Shown: positions 33,834 through 43,469, counted from the first letter of the stretch. The stretch is DNA of 64,000 nt from Ralstonia insidiosa (GCF_008801405.1 NZ_VZPV01000003.1:478712-542711); one strand, 5' to 3'. The notes: generated by a model from the sequence alone, not told the origin. Translations and numbers: made by a program.

Positions 33834-34757
33834 ATGCCTCACACGTCGCCTGAACTGGCCGTACCGCCGCCGCTTGCACGCGGCACCGCTGCGCATGGCG
33901 CGGACGAACCGCAACTTGTGCGAGCCATCGCGTCCAGCACCTCCAGCTCAGCAAAGGCTGTCGCACCGGCGCTCAGGCTGTCGGGCATCACGCTGTCATT
34001 CGGCGGCATTCAGGCGCTCAGCGGCATCGACCTGACGGTGGCACAGGGGGAGATTCGCGCCATCATCGGGCCCAACGGCGCGGGCAAGAGCTCGCTCGTC
34101 AACGTCATCAGTGGGCTGTACCGGCCCGATGGCGGCGGCATCTCGTTGGACGGCCGAGCCTTTGCCAAGGTATCGCCCGCACAGTTGGCAGGCCTAGGGG
34201 TCGCGCGCACGTTTCAGAACCTGGCGCTATTCAAAGGGCTGAGCGTGCGCGACAACATTGCGCTCGGCCGCGTGCAGTACACGCGCTCCACCTTCGTCGA
34301 ACAACTGATCGGCCTTGGCCGCGCACGCCGCGAGCTGGTTGACGCACGCGAACGCGCCGCGCAGGTCATCGACTTCGTCGGTCTGGCGGACGTGCAGGAC
34401 CGGCTGGCCGGCACCCTGCCCTACGGCCTGCAGAAGCGCATTGAACTTGCGCGCGCGCTGATTGCGCGCCCACGCCTGCTGCTGCTCGACGAACCGCTTG
34501 CCGGCATGACGGTGACGGAGAAGACGCAGATGGCCACGCTGATCCGTGCCGCGCGCGATCAATGGGGCACCACCATCGTGCTGATCGAGCATGACATCGG
34601 CATCGTGCTGGGCCTGTCGGACAGCGTGGCCGTGCTCGACTACGGCCGCAAGATCGCCGACGGTACGCCAGCCGAAGTGCGCGACGATCCCGCCGTCATC
34701 GATGCTTACCTCGGCGTGGCCCACGGTGTAGCCGATAGCGTGGCGGAGGCCGCATGA
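33834..34757 (+). CDS. ABC transporter ATP-binding protein (LivG type)
   Basis: ATPase of a branched-chain amino acid type importer (307 aa). Walker A is GPNGAGKS near residue 78, the signature loop is a variant LPYGLQKR, Walker B is LLLLDEP with the usual LivG GMT after it. The first 45 residues are an extra, low-complexity extension. The ATG at 33834 follows GGAGA. Its stop overlaps livH (ATGA). With the sfn genes around it the substrate is more likely a sulfur compound than leucine; that is inference. Confidence 0.88.
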   Translation: MPHTSPELAVPPPLARGTAAHGADEPQLVRAIASSTSSSAKAVAPALRLSGITLSFGGIQALSGIDLTVAQGEIRAIIGPNGAGKSSLVNVISGLYRPDGGGISLDGRAFAKVSPAQLAGLGVARTFQNLALFKGLSVRDNIALGRVQYTRSTFVEQLIGLGRARRELVDARERAAQVIDFVGLADVQDRLAGTLPYGLQKRIELARALIARPRLLLLDEPLAGMTVTEKTQMATLIRAARDQWGTTIVLIEHDIGIVLGLSDSVAVLDYGRKIADGTPAEVRDDPAVIDAYLGVAHGVADSVAEAA

Positions 34758-35653
34758 TCGGCGACTTCGACGCGGCGTTCTTTGCCGAGGTGCTGGTCGG
34801 TGGCCTGCTCTCCGGCGTCATGTATTCGCTGGTGGCGATCGGTTTTGTGCTGATCTACAAGACCTCGGGCGTACTCAACTTTGCACAGGGGGCGCAGTTG
34901 CTGTTTGCGGCGCTCACCTTCGTCAGTCTGGTGGAGCGCGGGGTACCGTTCCCGCTGGCGCTGCTGCTCACCTTTGCGCTCATGTTGTTGCTCGGGCTGG
35001 CCATCGAGCGCGCCGTGTTGCGGCCCCTGGTCAACCAACCGCCCATCACGCTGTTCATGGCCACGCTGGGCCTGTCGTACGTGATCGAAGGCGTAGCGCA
35101 ACTGGCGTGGGGCACGCAGGTGCATGAGCTGAAACTCGGCATCTCCGATGCGCCGCTGCAGGTTGCTGGCATTCTCGTCTCCAGCTTCGACTTGTTTGCC
35201 GCCGCCACCGCCGCACTCATGGTGACGGTGCTGTCGCTCTTCTTCCGCTACACCCGCGTGGGCCTTGCGTTTCGTGCCGTGGCCGACGATACCTTTGCCG
35301 CCATCGCCGTGGGCCTGCGCCTACCGCGCATCTGGGCCACGGTGTGGGCCACGGCCGGCGTGATCGCCCTTGTGGCCGGGCTGCTGTGGGGCGCACGCCT
35401 GGGCGTGCAATTCTCGCTGTCGCTGGTGGTGCTCAAGGCACTGCCGGTGCTGGTGCTGGGCGGTTTCGATTCCATTCTGGGTGCCATCGTCGGCGGGCTG
35501 ATCATCGGCGCGCTGGAGAAACTGGCCGAGGTGTATCTCGGCCCGTTCGTGGGCGGCGGCATTGAGAGCTGGATCGCTTACGTGGCCGCGCTGGCCTTCC
35601 TGTTGGTCAAACCGGGCGGCCTGTTCGGCCAGCGCCCCGTCGAACGAGCCTGA
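34754..35653 (+). CDS. ABC transporter permease (LivH type)
   Basis: Inner-membrane permease of 299 residues with about eight hydrophobic helices. GLLSGVMYSLVAIGFVLIYKTSGVLNFAQG near the N-terminus is the LivH hallmark, and VLGGFDSILGAIVGGLIIG near the C-terminus is the other. It starts on an ATGA overlap with the ATPase gene and is 3 bp from the LivM-type gene. Confidence 0.9.
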   Translation: MIGDFDAAFFAEVLVGGLLSGVMYSLVAIGFVLIYKTSGVLNFAQGAQLLFAALTFVSLVERGVPFPLALLLTFALMLLLGLAIERAVLRPLVNQPPITLFMATLGLSYVIEGVAQLAWGTQVHELKLGISDAPLQVAGILVSSFDLFAAATAALMVTVLSLFFRYTRVGLAFRAVADDTFAAIAVGLRLPRIWATVWATAGVIALVAGLLWGARLGVQFSLSLVVLKALPVLVLGGFDSILGAIVGGLIIGALEKLAEVYLGPFVGGGIESWIAYVAALAFLLVKPGGLFGQRPVERA

Positions 35654-35656
35654 GCC

Positions 35657-36736
35657 ATGCCGACTGCATTGGATTCTTCTTCCGCGCGCGCACCGCGCGA
35701 CGCCACCGGCCGAACGATCGCGCCCTGGCCCGCCTGGGCAACGCCGGCGGCGACCTTGCTGCTGGCCTACTTCGTGGTGCCGCTGGTGGCGTCCGACTAT
35801 TGGCTGGATGCCATCCTCATCCCCTTCCTGGCGCTGTCGCTGGCGGCGGTGGGCCTGAACCTGTTGACCGGCTACGCAGGCCAGTTGTCACTGGGTTCGG
35901 CTGCGTTCATGGCGGTGGGCGCATTCGCGGCGTACAACTTCAACCTGCGCGTCGAAGGCTTGCCGTTGCTGGCCAGCATTGGGCTGGCCGGACTGGCTGC
36001 TACCGCCATCGGCGTGGTCTTCGGGCTGCCGAGCCTGCGCCTGCGTGGCTTCTATCTGGCGGTGTCCACACTGGCCGCGCAGTTCTTCGTGCAATGGGCG
36101 CTGACCAAGTACGGCTGGTTCAGCAACAACAACGCATCGGGCGTGATCGATGCACCTCCGATTGTGGTGGCGGGTTTCCTGTTCGATACGCCGGCGCTGC
36201 GTTACCTGTTTGCGCTCACGGTGGTGGCGGTGCTCACGGCATTGGTCTGGCGCCTGGTGCAGACGCCCACCGGCCACCACTTCATTGCCGTGCGCGACAA
36301 CGAGCTGGCGGCGCGCGTGACCGGCGTGCCGGTGCTGCGCACCAAGCTGCTGGCGTTTGCGGTGTCATCTTTCGTGATTGGCGTGGCAGGTGTGCTTTGG
36401 GGCTTTGTCTACCTGCGTACGGTGGAGCCGGCGGGCTTCAACCTCGATCGCTCCTTCCAGATCCTGTTCATCATCATCATCGGCGGCCTGGCAACCATCC
36501 GGGGCGCCTTCCTGGGCGCGGCGCTGGTGGTGGTGTTTCCCCTGCTGCTATCCCGCTTCGGGGCCTTCGTGTTCGGCAGCCGGTTTGATTCCGGCGTGCT
36601 GGACCTGAGCCAGCGCATCGTGATCGGCGCGCTCATCGTGGCCTTCTTGATTGCCGAGCCCCAGGGGCTTGCCGCCCTGTGGCAGCGGATGCTGCGCCGG
36701 ATAGGCAAAGCGGCGCCGCCCGCCTCTGAAACCTGA
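35657..36736 (+). CDS. ABC transporter permease (LivM type)
   Basis: Second permease (359 aa) with many membrane helices. LNLLTGYAGQLSLGSAAFMAVGA and GLPSLRLRGFYLAVSTLAAQF are LivM signatures and the IGGLATIRGAFLGA segment is the ATPase-coupling region. A 45-residue hydrophilic N-terminus precedes the first helix. It is followed after 56 bp by the binding protein gene. Confidence 0.9.
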   Translation: MPTALDSSSARAPRDATGRTIAPWPAWATPAATLLLAYFVVPLVASDYWLDAILIPFLALSLAAVGLNLLTGYAGQLSLGSAAFMAVGAFAAYNFNLRVEGLPLLASIGLAGLAATAIGVVFGLPSLRLRGFYLAVSTLAAQFFVQWALTKYGWFSNNNASGVIDAPPIVVAGFLFDTPALRYLFALTVVAVLTALVWRLVQTPTGHHFIAVRDNELAARVTGVPVLRTKLLAFAVSSFVIGVAGVLWGFVYLRTVEPAGFNLDRSFQILFIIIIGGLATIRGAFLGAALVVVFPLLLSRFGAFVFGSRFDSGVLDLSQRIVIGALIVAFLIAEPQGLAALWQRMLRRIGKAAPPASET

Positions 36737-36792
36737 TTCCCTTCGCCGTCTCCATTCCACCTACGTCGCATCGACACAGGAGCATTTGCACC

Positions 36793-38124
36793 ATGTCCTT
36801 TCCCCGCACCATCAAGATGGCGTTGCTGGCCGGCGCGCTGGCCCTTTCCAGCCTGAGCGGACTCGGCGTCCAAGCCGCCCATGCGGATGAGCAGTTCTTC
36901 CCGCTGCAGAGCTACCGCGTAGGTCCGTACGCAGCCGGGGGCACCGGATTCTTTGGCGGCTTCATCGACTATCTGAACCTGGTCAACACGCGTGATGGCG
37001 GTGTGGGCGGCGTCAAGCTGACCTGGGAGGAAGGCGAAACGCAATACGAAGTCGAACGCGGCGTGGAAGTGTACGAGCGCCTGAAGACCCACCCCGGCAT
37101 TGCTGCGTGGAACCCGCTGTCGGTGGGCATTGCCTACGCGCTGCTGGATCGTGTGACAGCCGACAAGGTGCCACTGCTGACCATCAACCATGGCCGCACT
37201 GATACCACCGACGGCCGCGTGTTCAAGTACATCTTCCCGCTGCTGCTCAACCCGTACAGCGAGACCTCGGGCATCGTCAACTACATCGGCACCAAGGAAG
37301 GCGGCATCGACAAGCTCAAGGGCAAGAAGATCGTGGTGCTGTACCACGGCTCGCCGTACGGCAAGGAGACGATCCCCATCTATGAATTGCTGGCCAAGAA
37401 GTACGGCTTTACGGTGCAGCAGATCGAGGTGCCGCACCCGGGCAACGAGCAGCAATCGCAGTGGCTCGCCATCCGCCGCGCCAAACCCGACTACGTGGTG
37501 CTGCGCGGTTGGGGCGTGATGAACCCCGTGGCGTTGAAGACCGCGCAGAAGACGGGCTTCCCTGCTGACCACATCATCGGCAACGTGTGGTCCAACTCGG
37601 AAGAAGACGTGATACCGGCGGGCGACGCCGCCAAGGGCTACGTGGCCATCACCACAGTGGCAGCGGGGGCGCAGTACCCGGTGCTCCAGCAGATCACCAA
37701 GACGCTATATGACAACGGCAAGGGCAACCTGCAAGACAAGAAACGCATCGGCAGCGTGTACCACAACCTGGGCGTACTCAACGGCATCTTGAACGTCGAG
37801 GCCATCCGCATCGCACAAGCCAAGTTTGGCAAGCGCACCCTCACTGGCGACGAAGTCCGCTGGGGCCTGGAGAACCTGAAGATTGACGAGGCGCGTGCCG
37901 CCGCGCTGGGCGCCAAGGGTCTGTTCCACTCCATCAACGTCACGTGGGACAACCACGAAGGCGATGGCCGCGTGGCCTTCCAGCAATGGGACGGCACCAA
38001 GTGGAACGTGATCTCCGACTGGATCGCGCCTGACTGGAAGCTGCTGCGGCCCATCATCGAGAAATCGTCGCTGGCCTATGCCAAGGAAAAGAACATCAAG
38101 GTGCGCACCAGCATCAACGACTGA
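36793..38124 (+). CDS. ABC transporter substrate-binding protein (LivJ/LivK type)
   Basis: Periplasmic binding protein of 443 residues, with a signal peptide ending near AAHA (about residue 31). The two-lobed type I fold is indicated by LKGKKIVVLYHGSPYGKE and VLRGWGVMNPVALKTAQKTGFP. It is longer than leucine-binding proteins. With LivG, LivH, LivM and LivF type partners it completes an importer; the neighbouring sulfone and flavin enzymes suggest an organosulfur ligand. Confidence 0.88.
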   Translation: MSFPRTIKMALLAGALALSSLSGLGVQAAHADEQFFPLQSYRVGPYAAGGTGFFGGFIDYLNLVNTRDGGVGGVKLTWEEGETQYEVERGVEVYERLKTHPGIAAWNPLSVGIAYALLDRVTADKVPLLTINHGRTDTTDGRVFKYIFPLLLNPYSETSGIVNYIGTKEGGIDKLKGKKIVVLYHGSPYGKETIPIYELLAKKYGFTVQQIEVPHPGNEQQSQWLAIRRAKPDYVVLRGWGVMNPVALKTAQKTGFPADHIIGNVWSNSEEDVIPAGDAAKGYVAITTVAAGAQYPVLQQITKTLYDNGKGNLQDKKRIGSVYHNLGVLNGILNVEAIRIAQAKFGKRTLTGDEVRWGLENLKIDEARAAALGAKGLFHSINVTWDNHEGDGRVAFQQWDGTKWNVISDWIAPDWKLLRPIIEKSSLAYAKEKNIKVRTSIND

Positions 38125-38178
38125 TGCCCGTTGCCCGCTCTCCCTTGCCACCTTCCCCCAATTTGATGGAGGTTTGAC

Positions 38179-39432
38179 ATGACCCAAGCGCACGCCGCCA
38201 CCCTCTTCGGTGCCGAGTACGAAGCCCTGGCGCAGAAATACCGCCCCATTTTCCAGCGCATTCGCGACACCGCCTTGCAGCGCGAACACAACCGGCAACT
38301 GGGCGTGGATGCCATCCATTGGCTCAAGGAAGTGCGCTTTGGCGCGGTGCGCGTGCCGGTGGAGTACGGCGGCGACGGCGCCACGCTGCCGCAGCTGTTC
38401 CAGTTGCTGATCGAACTGGCAGACGCCGACTCCAACATCGTGCAGGCGCTGCGCGGGCACTTCGCCTTTGTGGAAGACCGCCTGAACGCGCCGCGCGATG
38501 CCCGCACCGAAGTCTGGCTGCGGCGCTTCGCAGCAGGCGATCTGGTCGGCAACGCCTGGACGGAAGTGGGCGACGTGGCCATTGGCGACGTCATCACGCG
38601 CGTCTCGAAGCGCGACGGTGGCTGGGTGGTCAACGGCCGCAAGTACTACAGCACCGGCAGCATCTTTGGTGACTGGGTCGACCTGTACGCACGCCTGGAC
38701 GACGGCACCGACATCATCGCCGCCGTCAACTCGCACCAGCCCGGCGTCACGCACCACGACGACTGGGACGGCTTTGGCCAGCGCACCACGGGCAGCGGCA
38801 CCTCGGTGTATGAGAACGCTGTCGTGCAGGAAGAGAACATCTTCCCGTTTGCCAGCCGCTTCAAATACCAGACCGCCTTCTACCAGCTCTTTCACCTGGC
38901 CACGCTGGCGGGCATCGCCCGTGCCATCACGCGGGAGGTGGCGCAGCAGGTGCGCGAGCGCAAGCGCATCTTCAGCACCGGCAATGCGCCAGCGGTGGCG
39001 CAGGACGTGCAGGTGCAACAGGTGGTGGGCGAGGTATCGGCGCTGGCCTACGCGGCCGAGGCCACGGCTATCCGCGCCACCTTCGCTGCGCAGCGCGCCT
39101 ACGATGCCCACTGGGCCGGCGATGCGGAGCAGGAGCGCCAGGCCAATATCGAAGCCGAACTCGAATCCGCCCAGGGTCAAGTGGCGATCTCGGACTTTGT
39201 ACTGCGCGCGGCCACGCAGTTCTTCAACGCGCTCAGCGCATCGGCCACCGCATCCAGCAAATCGCTGGACCGCCACTGGCGCAACGCGCGCACGGTCGCC
39301 TCGCACAACCCGCTGATCTACAAGGCACGCATCGTGGGCGACTGGCATATCAATGGCACCGAGCCGCCGTATGTCTGGCAGATCGGCGCAGGCCCAGGCC
39401 CGGCAGCGCAACCCGCGGCGAAAGCGGCCTGA
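38179..39432 (+). CDS. Acyl-CoA dehydrogenase-fold flavin monooxygenase (DszC/SfnB type)
   Basis: A 417-residue protein of the acyl-CoA dehydrogenase fold in the DszC branch, whose members use FMNH2 and O2 to oxidise sulfur compounds. Segments NAWTEVGDVAIGDV, VNGRKYYSTGSIFGDW, DDWDGFGQRTTGSGT and the C-terminal DRHWRNARTVASHNPLIYK are shared with this group. The catalytic glutamate of true acyl-CoA dehydrogenases is not evident. A reducing partner (msuE) is in the same operon. Confidence 0.85.
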   Translation: MTQAHAATLFGAEYEALAQKYRPIFQRIRDTALQREHNRQLGVDAIHWLKEVRFGAVRVPVEYGGDGATLPQLFQLLIELADADSNIVQALRGHFAFVEDRLNAPRDARTEVWLRRFAAGDLVGNAWTEVGDVAIGDVITRVSKRDGGWVVNGRKYYSTGSIFGDWVDLYARLDDGTDIIAAVNSHQPGVTHHDDWDGFGQRTTGSGTSVYENAVVQEENIFPFASRFKYQTAFYQLFHLATLAGIARAITREVAQQVRERKRIFSTGNAPAVAQDVQVQQVVGEVSALAYAAEATAIRATFAAQRAYDAHWAGDAEQERQANIEAELESAQGQVAISDFVLRAATQFFNALSASATASSKSLDRHWRNARTVASHNPLIYKARIVGDWHINGTEPPYVWQIGAGPGPAAQPAAKAA

Positions 39433-39443
39433 GGACAAGCGCG

Positions 39444-40220
39444 ATGAGCGATCCCGCCGTGCTGCTACAACTGGACGCCGTGGAGGCGACCTATCAGAAC
39501 GCCATCGTCGCCCTGCATGACGTAAGCCTGACCGTGCGCCGCGGCGAGATACATGCGCTGCTGGGCGCGAACGGCGCAGGCAAGTCGACCACGCTCAAAG
39601 CGGTCTCCAATCTGCTGCCGGCTGAGCGTGGTCAGATCACGGCCGGCACCATCCGCTTCGATGGCCGCGACGTTGGGCGCACCACGCCCGCACAGCTCGT
39701 ACGCTTGGGGCTTGTGCAGGTGCTGGAGGGGCGGCGCTGCTTTCCCAACCTGTCGATCGAAGCCAACCTCGTCACGGGGGCGCTGGGCCGCAGTGCCTCG
39801 CGCGCAGAAACGGCTGTGGATCTGGAACGGGTGTACGCCATCTTTCCGCGCCTGCAGGAACGGCGCCGAGTGGCAGCAGGCCTCACGTCCGGCGGCGAGC
39901 AGCAGATGGCCGCCATTGGTCGAGCACTGATGTCACGCCCACGCCTGCTGGTGCTCGACGAGCCGTCAATGGGTCTGGCGCCACTGGTGGTGCAGGACAT
40001 TTTTGCGCGGCTGAGACAACTCAACCGCGACGAGGGCCTGTCGATCCTGGTGGCGGAGCAGAACTCCACGGTGGCGCTGCAATACGCAGACCGCGCCACC
40101 GTGCTGGAGGCCGGTATCGCAGTGCTGGAAGGTAGCGCCGACGAACTGCGCCAGCGCGAAGACATCCAGCATTTCTATTTCGGCCGTGACGTTGCCGGGC
40201 ACGCACCGGCGCTGGCGTAG
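39444..40220 (+). CDS. ABC transporter ATP-binding protein (LivF type)
   Basis: Second ATPase of the importer (258 aa): Walker A GANGAGKS near residue 42, LEGRRCFPNLS typical for LivF, signature TSGGEQQMAAIGRAL and Walker B LLVLDEPSMGLAP. It is separated from the other importer genes by the DszC-type gene, which argues that transport and oxidation serve one pathway. Gap to the previous gene is 11 bp. Confidence 0.9.
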   Translation: MSDPAVLLQLDAVEATYQNAIVALHDVSLTVRRGEIHALLGANGAGKSTTLKAVSNLLPAERGQITAGTIRFDGRDVGRTTPAQLVRLGLVQVLEGRRCFPNLSIEANLVTGALGRSASRAETAVDLERVYAIFPRLQERRRVAAGLTSGGEQQMAAIGRALMSRPRLLVLDEPSMGLAPLVVQDIFARLRQLNRDEGLSILVAEQNSTVALQYADRATVLEAGIAVLEGSADELRQREDIQHFYFGRDVAGHAPALA

Positions 40221-40249
40221 CCGGCCTCTACCCAGTATTCCCAATTTTC

Positions 40250-41452
40250 ATGACGACTGAGACGGTCATTTTTCCTGAAACCAAAGCCCCGGTGGTGCCG
40301 ATCCGGCAGTCGGCCAAATCTCTCGCCGCCGAGTTTGCAAACACGGCTGTGGAACGTGACGCTGCGGGCGGCACGCCACTGGCCGAACGCAACGCATTGC
40401 GGCAAAGCGGCCTGCTGTCGCTGGCCATTCCCAAGCACTACGGCGGCCAAGGCGCCACCTGGGCCGAGACGCTCGACACCGTGCGCGAGTTTGCGAAGGT
40501 AGACAGCTCAATCGCTCATGTCTACGGCTTTCACCACCTGCTGCTGGCCACCGTGCGCCTGTTCGCGCGGCCCGACCAGTGGGAGCCATGGTATGAGCAG
40601 ACCGCGCGCAGGAACTGGTTCTGGGGCAACGCGCTCAACCCGCTGGACGACCGCACCATCGTGCGCCGGTTCGATGGTTGGTACGAGTTCTCGGGCAAGA
40701 AGAGCTTCTGCTCCGGCGCGCTCGATTCGCAGATGCTGATCGCCTCGGGGCTGGACGAGCACAGCCGCAAGCTGCTCATTGCAGCGGTGCCCACCGCGCG
40801 CGCCGGCATCACCATCAATGACGACTGGAACGCCTTCGGCCAGCGCCAGACCGACAGCGGCAGCGCCCTCTTCGAAAAGGTGCGTGTGGAAGAGAACGAA
40901 CTGCTGCGCGATCCGGGGCCGCTGACCACGCCATTCTCTGCGCTCAGGCCGTTGCTGGCTCAGCTTGTTTTCGTCCACGTGTTCCTGGGGTTGGGCGAAG
41001 GTGCATTCGAGCAGGCCCGGCACTACACGCTGCATGAAGCGCGGCCATGGCACCGCTCCGGTGCCGAACGCGCCAGCCAGGACCCATACACGCTGGCCCA
41101 CTATGGTGAATTCTTTGTCGGCCTGGAAAGCGTACGGCTGCTGGCACAGCGGGCCGCCACCCTGTTCGATGACGCCTGGGCGCAAGGCCCCGCGCTGAGT
41201 GCACACGAACGTGGGCACGTGGCCGTGGCCGTGGCCACGGCCAAGGTGGCTGCCACGCGTGTGGGGCTGGAGGTAAGCAGCCGCATGTTTGAGACCACCG
41301 GTGCACGTGCCACGCACGGCGCGCTGCGGCTCGATCGCTTCTGGCGCAACCTGCGCACGCAAACGCTGCACGACCCGGTCGACTACAAGCTGCACGAACT
41401 TGGCGACTGGGCCCTGAACGGCGCGCTGCCGGAACCTTCCTTCTATTCCTGA
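40250..41452 (+). CDS. Acyl-CoA dehydrogenase-fold protein (SfnB type)
   Basis: A 400-residue relative of SfnB/DszC flavin enzymes. IPKHYGGQGATWAETL, YEFSGKKSFCSGALDS, DDWNAFGQRQTDSGS and DRFWRNLRTQTLHDPVDYKLHELG mark the fold. It differs clearly from the 38179 protein, so the two are not a recent duplication. It lies 29 bp after livF and 24 bp before the sigma-54 activator. Likely oxidises a sulfur compound; the substrate is not readable. Confidence 0.82.
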   Translation: MTTETVIFPETKAPVVPIRQSAKSLAAEFANTAVERDAAGGTPLAERNALRQSGLLSLAIPKHYGGQGATWAETLDTVREFAKVDSSIAHVYGFHHLLLATVRLFARPDQWEPWYEQTARRNWFWGNALNPLDDRTIVRRFDGWYEFSGKKSFCSGALDSQMLIASGLDEHSRKLLIAAVPTARAGITINDDWNAFGQRQTDSGSALFEKVRVEENELLRDPGPLTTPFSALRPLLAQLVFVHVFLGLGEGAFEQARHYTLHEARPWHRSGAERASQDPYTLAHYGEFFVGLESVRLLAQRAATLFDDAWAQGPALSAHERGHVAVAVATAKVAATRVGLEVSSRMFETTGARATHGALRLDRFWRNLRTQTLHDPVDYKLHELGDWALNGALPEPSFYS

Positions 41453-41476
41453 CACTCCTGAACTGCATGGGCAATC

Positions 41477-42625
41477 ATGGCGACGTTCCCTGTATGGCCT
41501 CCGCCGCTGGGCCGCGCGCCCCAGACCAGCGCGCCGGCGTGGATCTTTGAAGACCCACGCTCACGGGCGCTGCTCGATGAAATCGAGCAGGTGGCGCCGA
41601 GCGATGCCACCGTTCTCATTGCCGGCGAAACCGGCACGGGCAAAGAACTGATCGCCCGCCACCTGCACAACCACAGCACGCGCAAGGATGGGCCCTTCGT
41701 GGTGGTGAGCTGCGGCGCGTTTTCCGATGCGCTGGTCGACGCTGAGTTGTTCGGCCACGAAAACGGTGCATTTGCAGGTGCATTTGGCACGCAGGTCGGC
41801 TGGTTTGAGCAGGCCAACGGCGGCACCATCTTTCTGGATGAGGTCAATGACCTGCCGCTGCCCGTGCAGAACAAGCTGCTGCGCGTGTTGCAGGAGCGCG
41901 AAATCACACGCCTGGGCGGGCGCACGCCCATTCCGGTCGACCTGCGGATCGTGGCGGCCACCACGGTTGATCTGGAAACGCTGGTGCAGGAAAAACGCTT
42001 TCGCAAGGATCTCTACTACCGGCTAAACGTAGTCAGCCTCAACGTCCTCACGCTCAAGGAACGGCCTGGCGACATCGTCCCGCTCGCACGCTACTTCATC
42101 GATCTCTACAGCAAGCGGCTGGGCCATCCGCGCGCAAGCCTCACGCCCGAGGCCGAGCGCCTGCTGACGGCCGCGCCCTGGCACGGGAATGTGCGCGAAC
42201 TCGAAAACGTCATCCACCGGACCCTGCTGCTGTGCGACGGAAACATCATCGACGCCGGCACCCTGCGCCTGTCGAATCGCCCTGCCAGCCCACCCGCAGT
42301 ACAGGCCCATCAAGTCTCGGCCCACACTGCCGCCGGTTCCCCCACGCAGTCGGCCACGGCCGGCACCGCCAATGAGGCTGGCCTGCTGCAACAAGCCATC
42401 CAGCAGCTTTGCAATGCCAACGTGGTCGATGTCTACCAGGTTGTCGAGGATGCCCTGTTCCGTGAGGTGTTCCGGTATTGCCACTACAGTCAGAGTGACG
42501 CCGCGCGCCTGCTCGGCGTGAGCCGCAACGTCGTCCGCGCCCGTCTTGTTCGGTTGGGCGAAGTTGGTGCGTCACGCAGAGGCCCGCTTGTTACCGCATC
42601 GGCCGTTTGCGAGGACAAGCTCTGA
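41477..42625 (+). CDS. sfnR: Sigma-54-dependent activator, SfnR-like
   Basis: Transcription activator (382 aa) with an AAA+ domain and C-terminal Fis-type HTH (SQSDAARLLGVSRNVVRARL), and without a receiver or sensor domain, as in SfnR. Walker A is GETGTGKE near residue 55, Walker B GGTIFLDEVNDLP, arginine finger region FRKDLYYRLNV. The sigma-54 contact loop reads GAFAGA instead of GAFTGA, a single A-to-G change at the threonine codon (GCA for ACA). Threonine at this place is important in well-studied activators, so function may be altered. Last gene of the sfn operon. Confidence 0.88.
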   Translation: MATFPVWPPPLGRAPQTSAPAWIFEDPRSRALLDEIEQVAPSDATVLIAGETGTGKELIARHLHNHSTRKDGPFVVVSCGAFSDALVDAELFGHENGAFAGAFGTQVGWFEQANGGTIFLDEVNDLPLPVQNKLLRVLQEREITRLGGRTPIPVDLRIVAATTVDLETLVQEKRFRKDLYYRLNVVSLNVLTLKERPGDIVPLARYFIDLYSKRLGHPRASLTPEAERLLTAAPWHGNVRELENVIHRTLLLCDGNIIDAGTLRLSNRPASPPAVQAHQVSAHTAAGSPTQSATAGTANEAGLLQQAIQQLCNANVVDVYQVVEDALFREVFRYCHYSQSDAARLLGVSRNVVRARLVRLGEVGASRRGPLVTASAVCEDKL

Positions 42626-42989
42626 CAACGTGAAAACGTAGAGACCAGAACATCAGAACGCAGCGGTATCGACTTAGAAGCTCGGTTTCAGCAGTAACGC
42701 GTTGGGCTCCTGCATGCGCCGTGCAGGAGCTGGATGTGCTTGTTGTCGAGCCACGTGCGAAATATGTGCCAACGCGAGTCGGCATAGGCTAGCGGGGTCG
42801 GTTGCACGATAACCGAGCACTCCAGGCAATGCGATGCATCACGAACGTGCATGGTGCATTGCTTGCGCGCACCATCCTGCCGTCATTGGCGGCACCGTTG
42901 TACGCCCTGCCCCCTCTCTGGCCGTGTGCTTGCCCCTGGTATAGGAATTGCACGATGCAATCACCGAATCCGGGAACAGGAGCGCGCGC
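42626..42989. other. Intergenic stretch before the GtrA gene
   Basis: No convincing gene. TGGTGCATTGCTTGC at 42852-42866 has GG and GC spaced as in -24/-12 sigma-54 promoters but matches the rest of that consensus poorly. AGGAG ahead of 42990 is the ribosome site of the next gene. Confidence 0.4.
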
Positions 42990-43469
42990 ATGAAAACCCC
43001 TCGGCAGCATCTTCTTGCCATGGCGCAGCAGTTTGTCCGCTATGTCGGATTCGGCAGCGGTGCGACGCTGGTGCACTACGCCACCCTATTCGGGCTTGTG
43101 CACACCAACGTACCGGTCTGGCGTGCCTCCGTCATCAGTAACGCGATCGGTGCGGGGCTTTACTACGTGATCAGCCGGCGCGCGGTTTTTCAGACCGCCC
43201 GCGGCCACGTGAACGCGATGATTCGCTTTGCCCTGGTGGCGGTCATGGCCGTGGGATGCAATGCCGCCATCATGGCAGTCGCCCTGCGGTTAGGCCTGTA
43301 CTACCTGGTTGCCCAGATGTGTGCCTCCGCCCTGTCGGCCACGCTCGCCTTCCTTGCGCACCGGTACTGGACCTTCCGCGATGGCGTGGCGCTCAGCACG
43401 ACACTGCCTTCGTCGCCGATTTCGGCGCTCAGCGACCCGCTCGAGCACTTTGAAGCCCTATCACTATGA
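42990..43469 (+). CDS. GtrA-family membrane protein
   Basis: A 159-residue protein with four hydrophobic helices in the GtrA pattern: FVRYVGFGSGATLVHYATLF opens it, RFALVAVMAVGCNAAI marks the third helix, and FLAHRYWTFRD closes the domain. GtrA-like proteins are thought to flip lipid-linked sugars in cell-surface glycan synthesis. No glycosyltransferase gene lies beside it. The ATG at 42990 follows AGGAG; an upstream start at 42948 would add 14 residues. Confidence 0.8.
   Translation: MKTPRQHLLAMAQQFVRYVGFGSGATLVHYATLFGLVHTNVPVWRASVISNAIGAGLYYVISRRAVFQTARGHVNAMIRFALVAVMAVGCNAAIMAVALRLGLYYLVAQMCASALSATLAFLAHRYWTFRDGVALSTTLPSSPISALSDPLEHFEALSL

Noticed and set aside
42852..42866. Possible sigma-54 promoter ahead of the GtrA gene
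   Set aside because: GG and GC have the right spacing but other consensus positions are poor, and GtrA genes are not known members of the sfn regulon.
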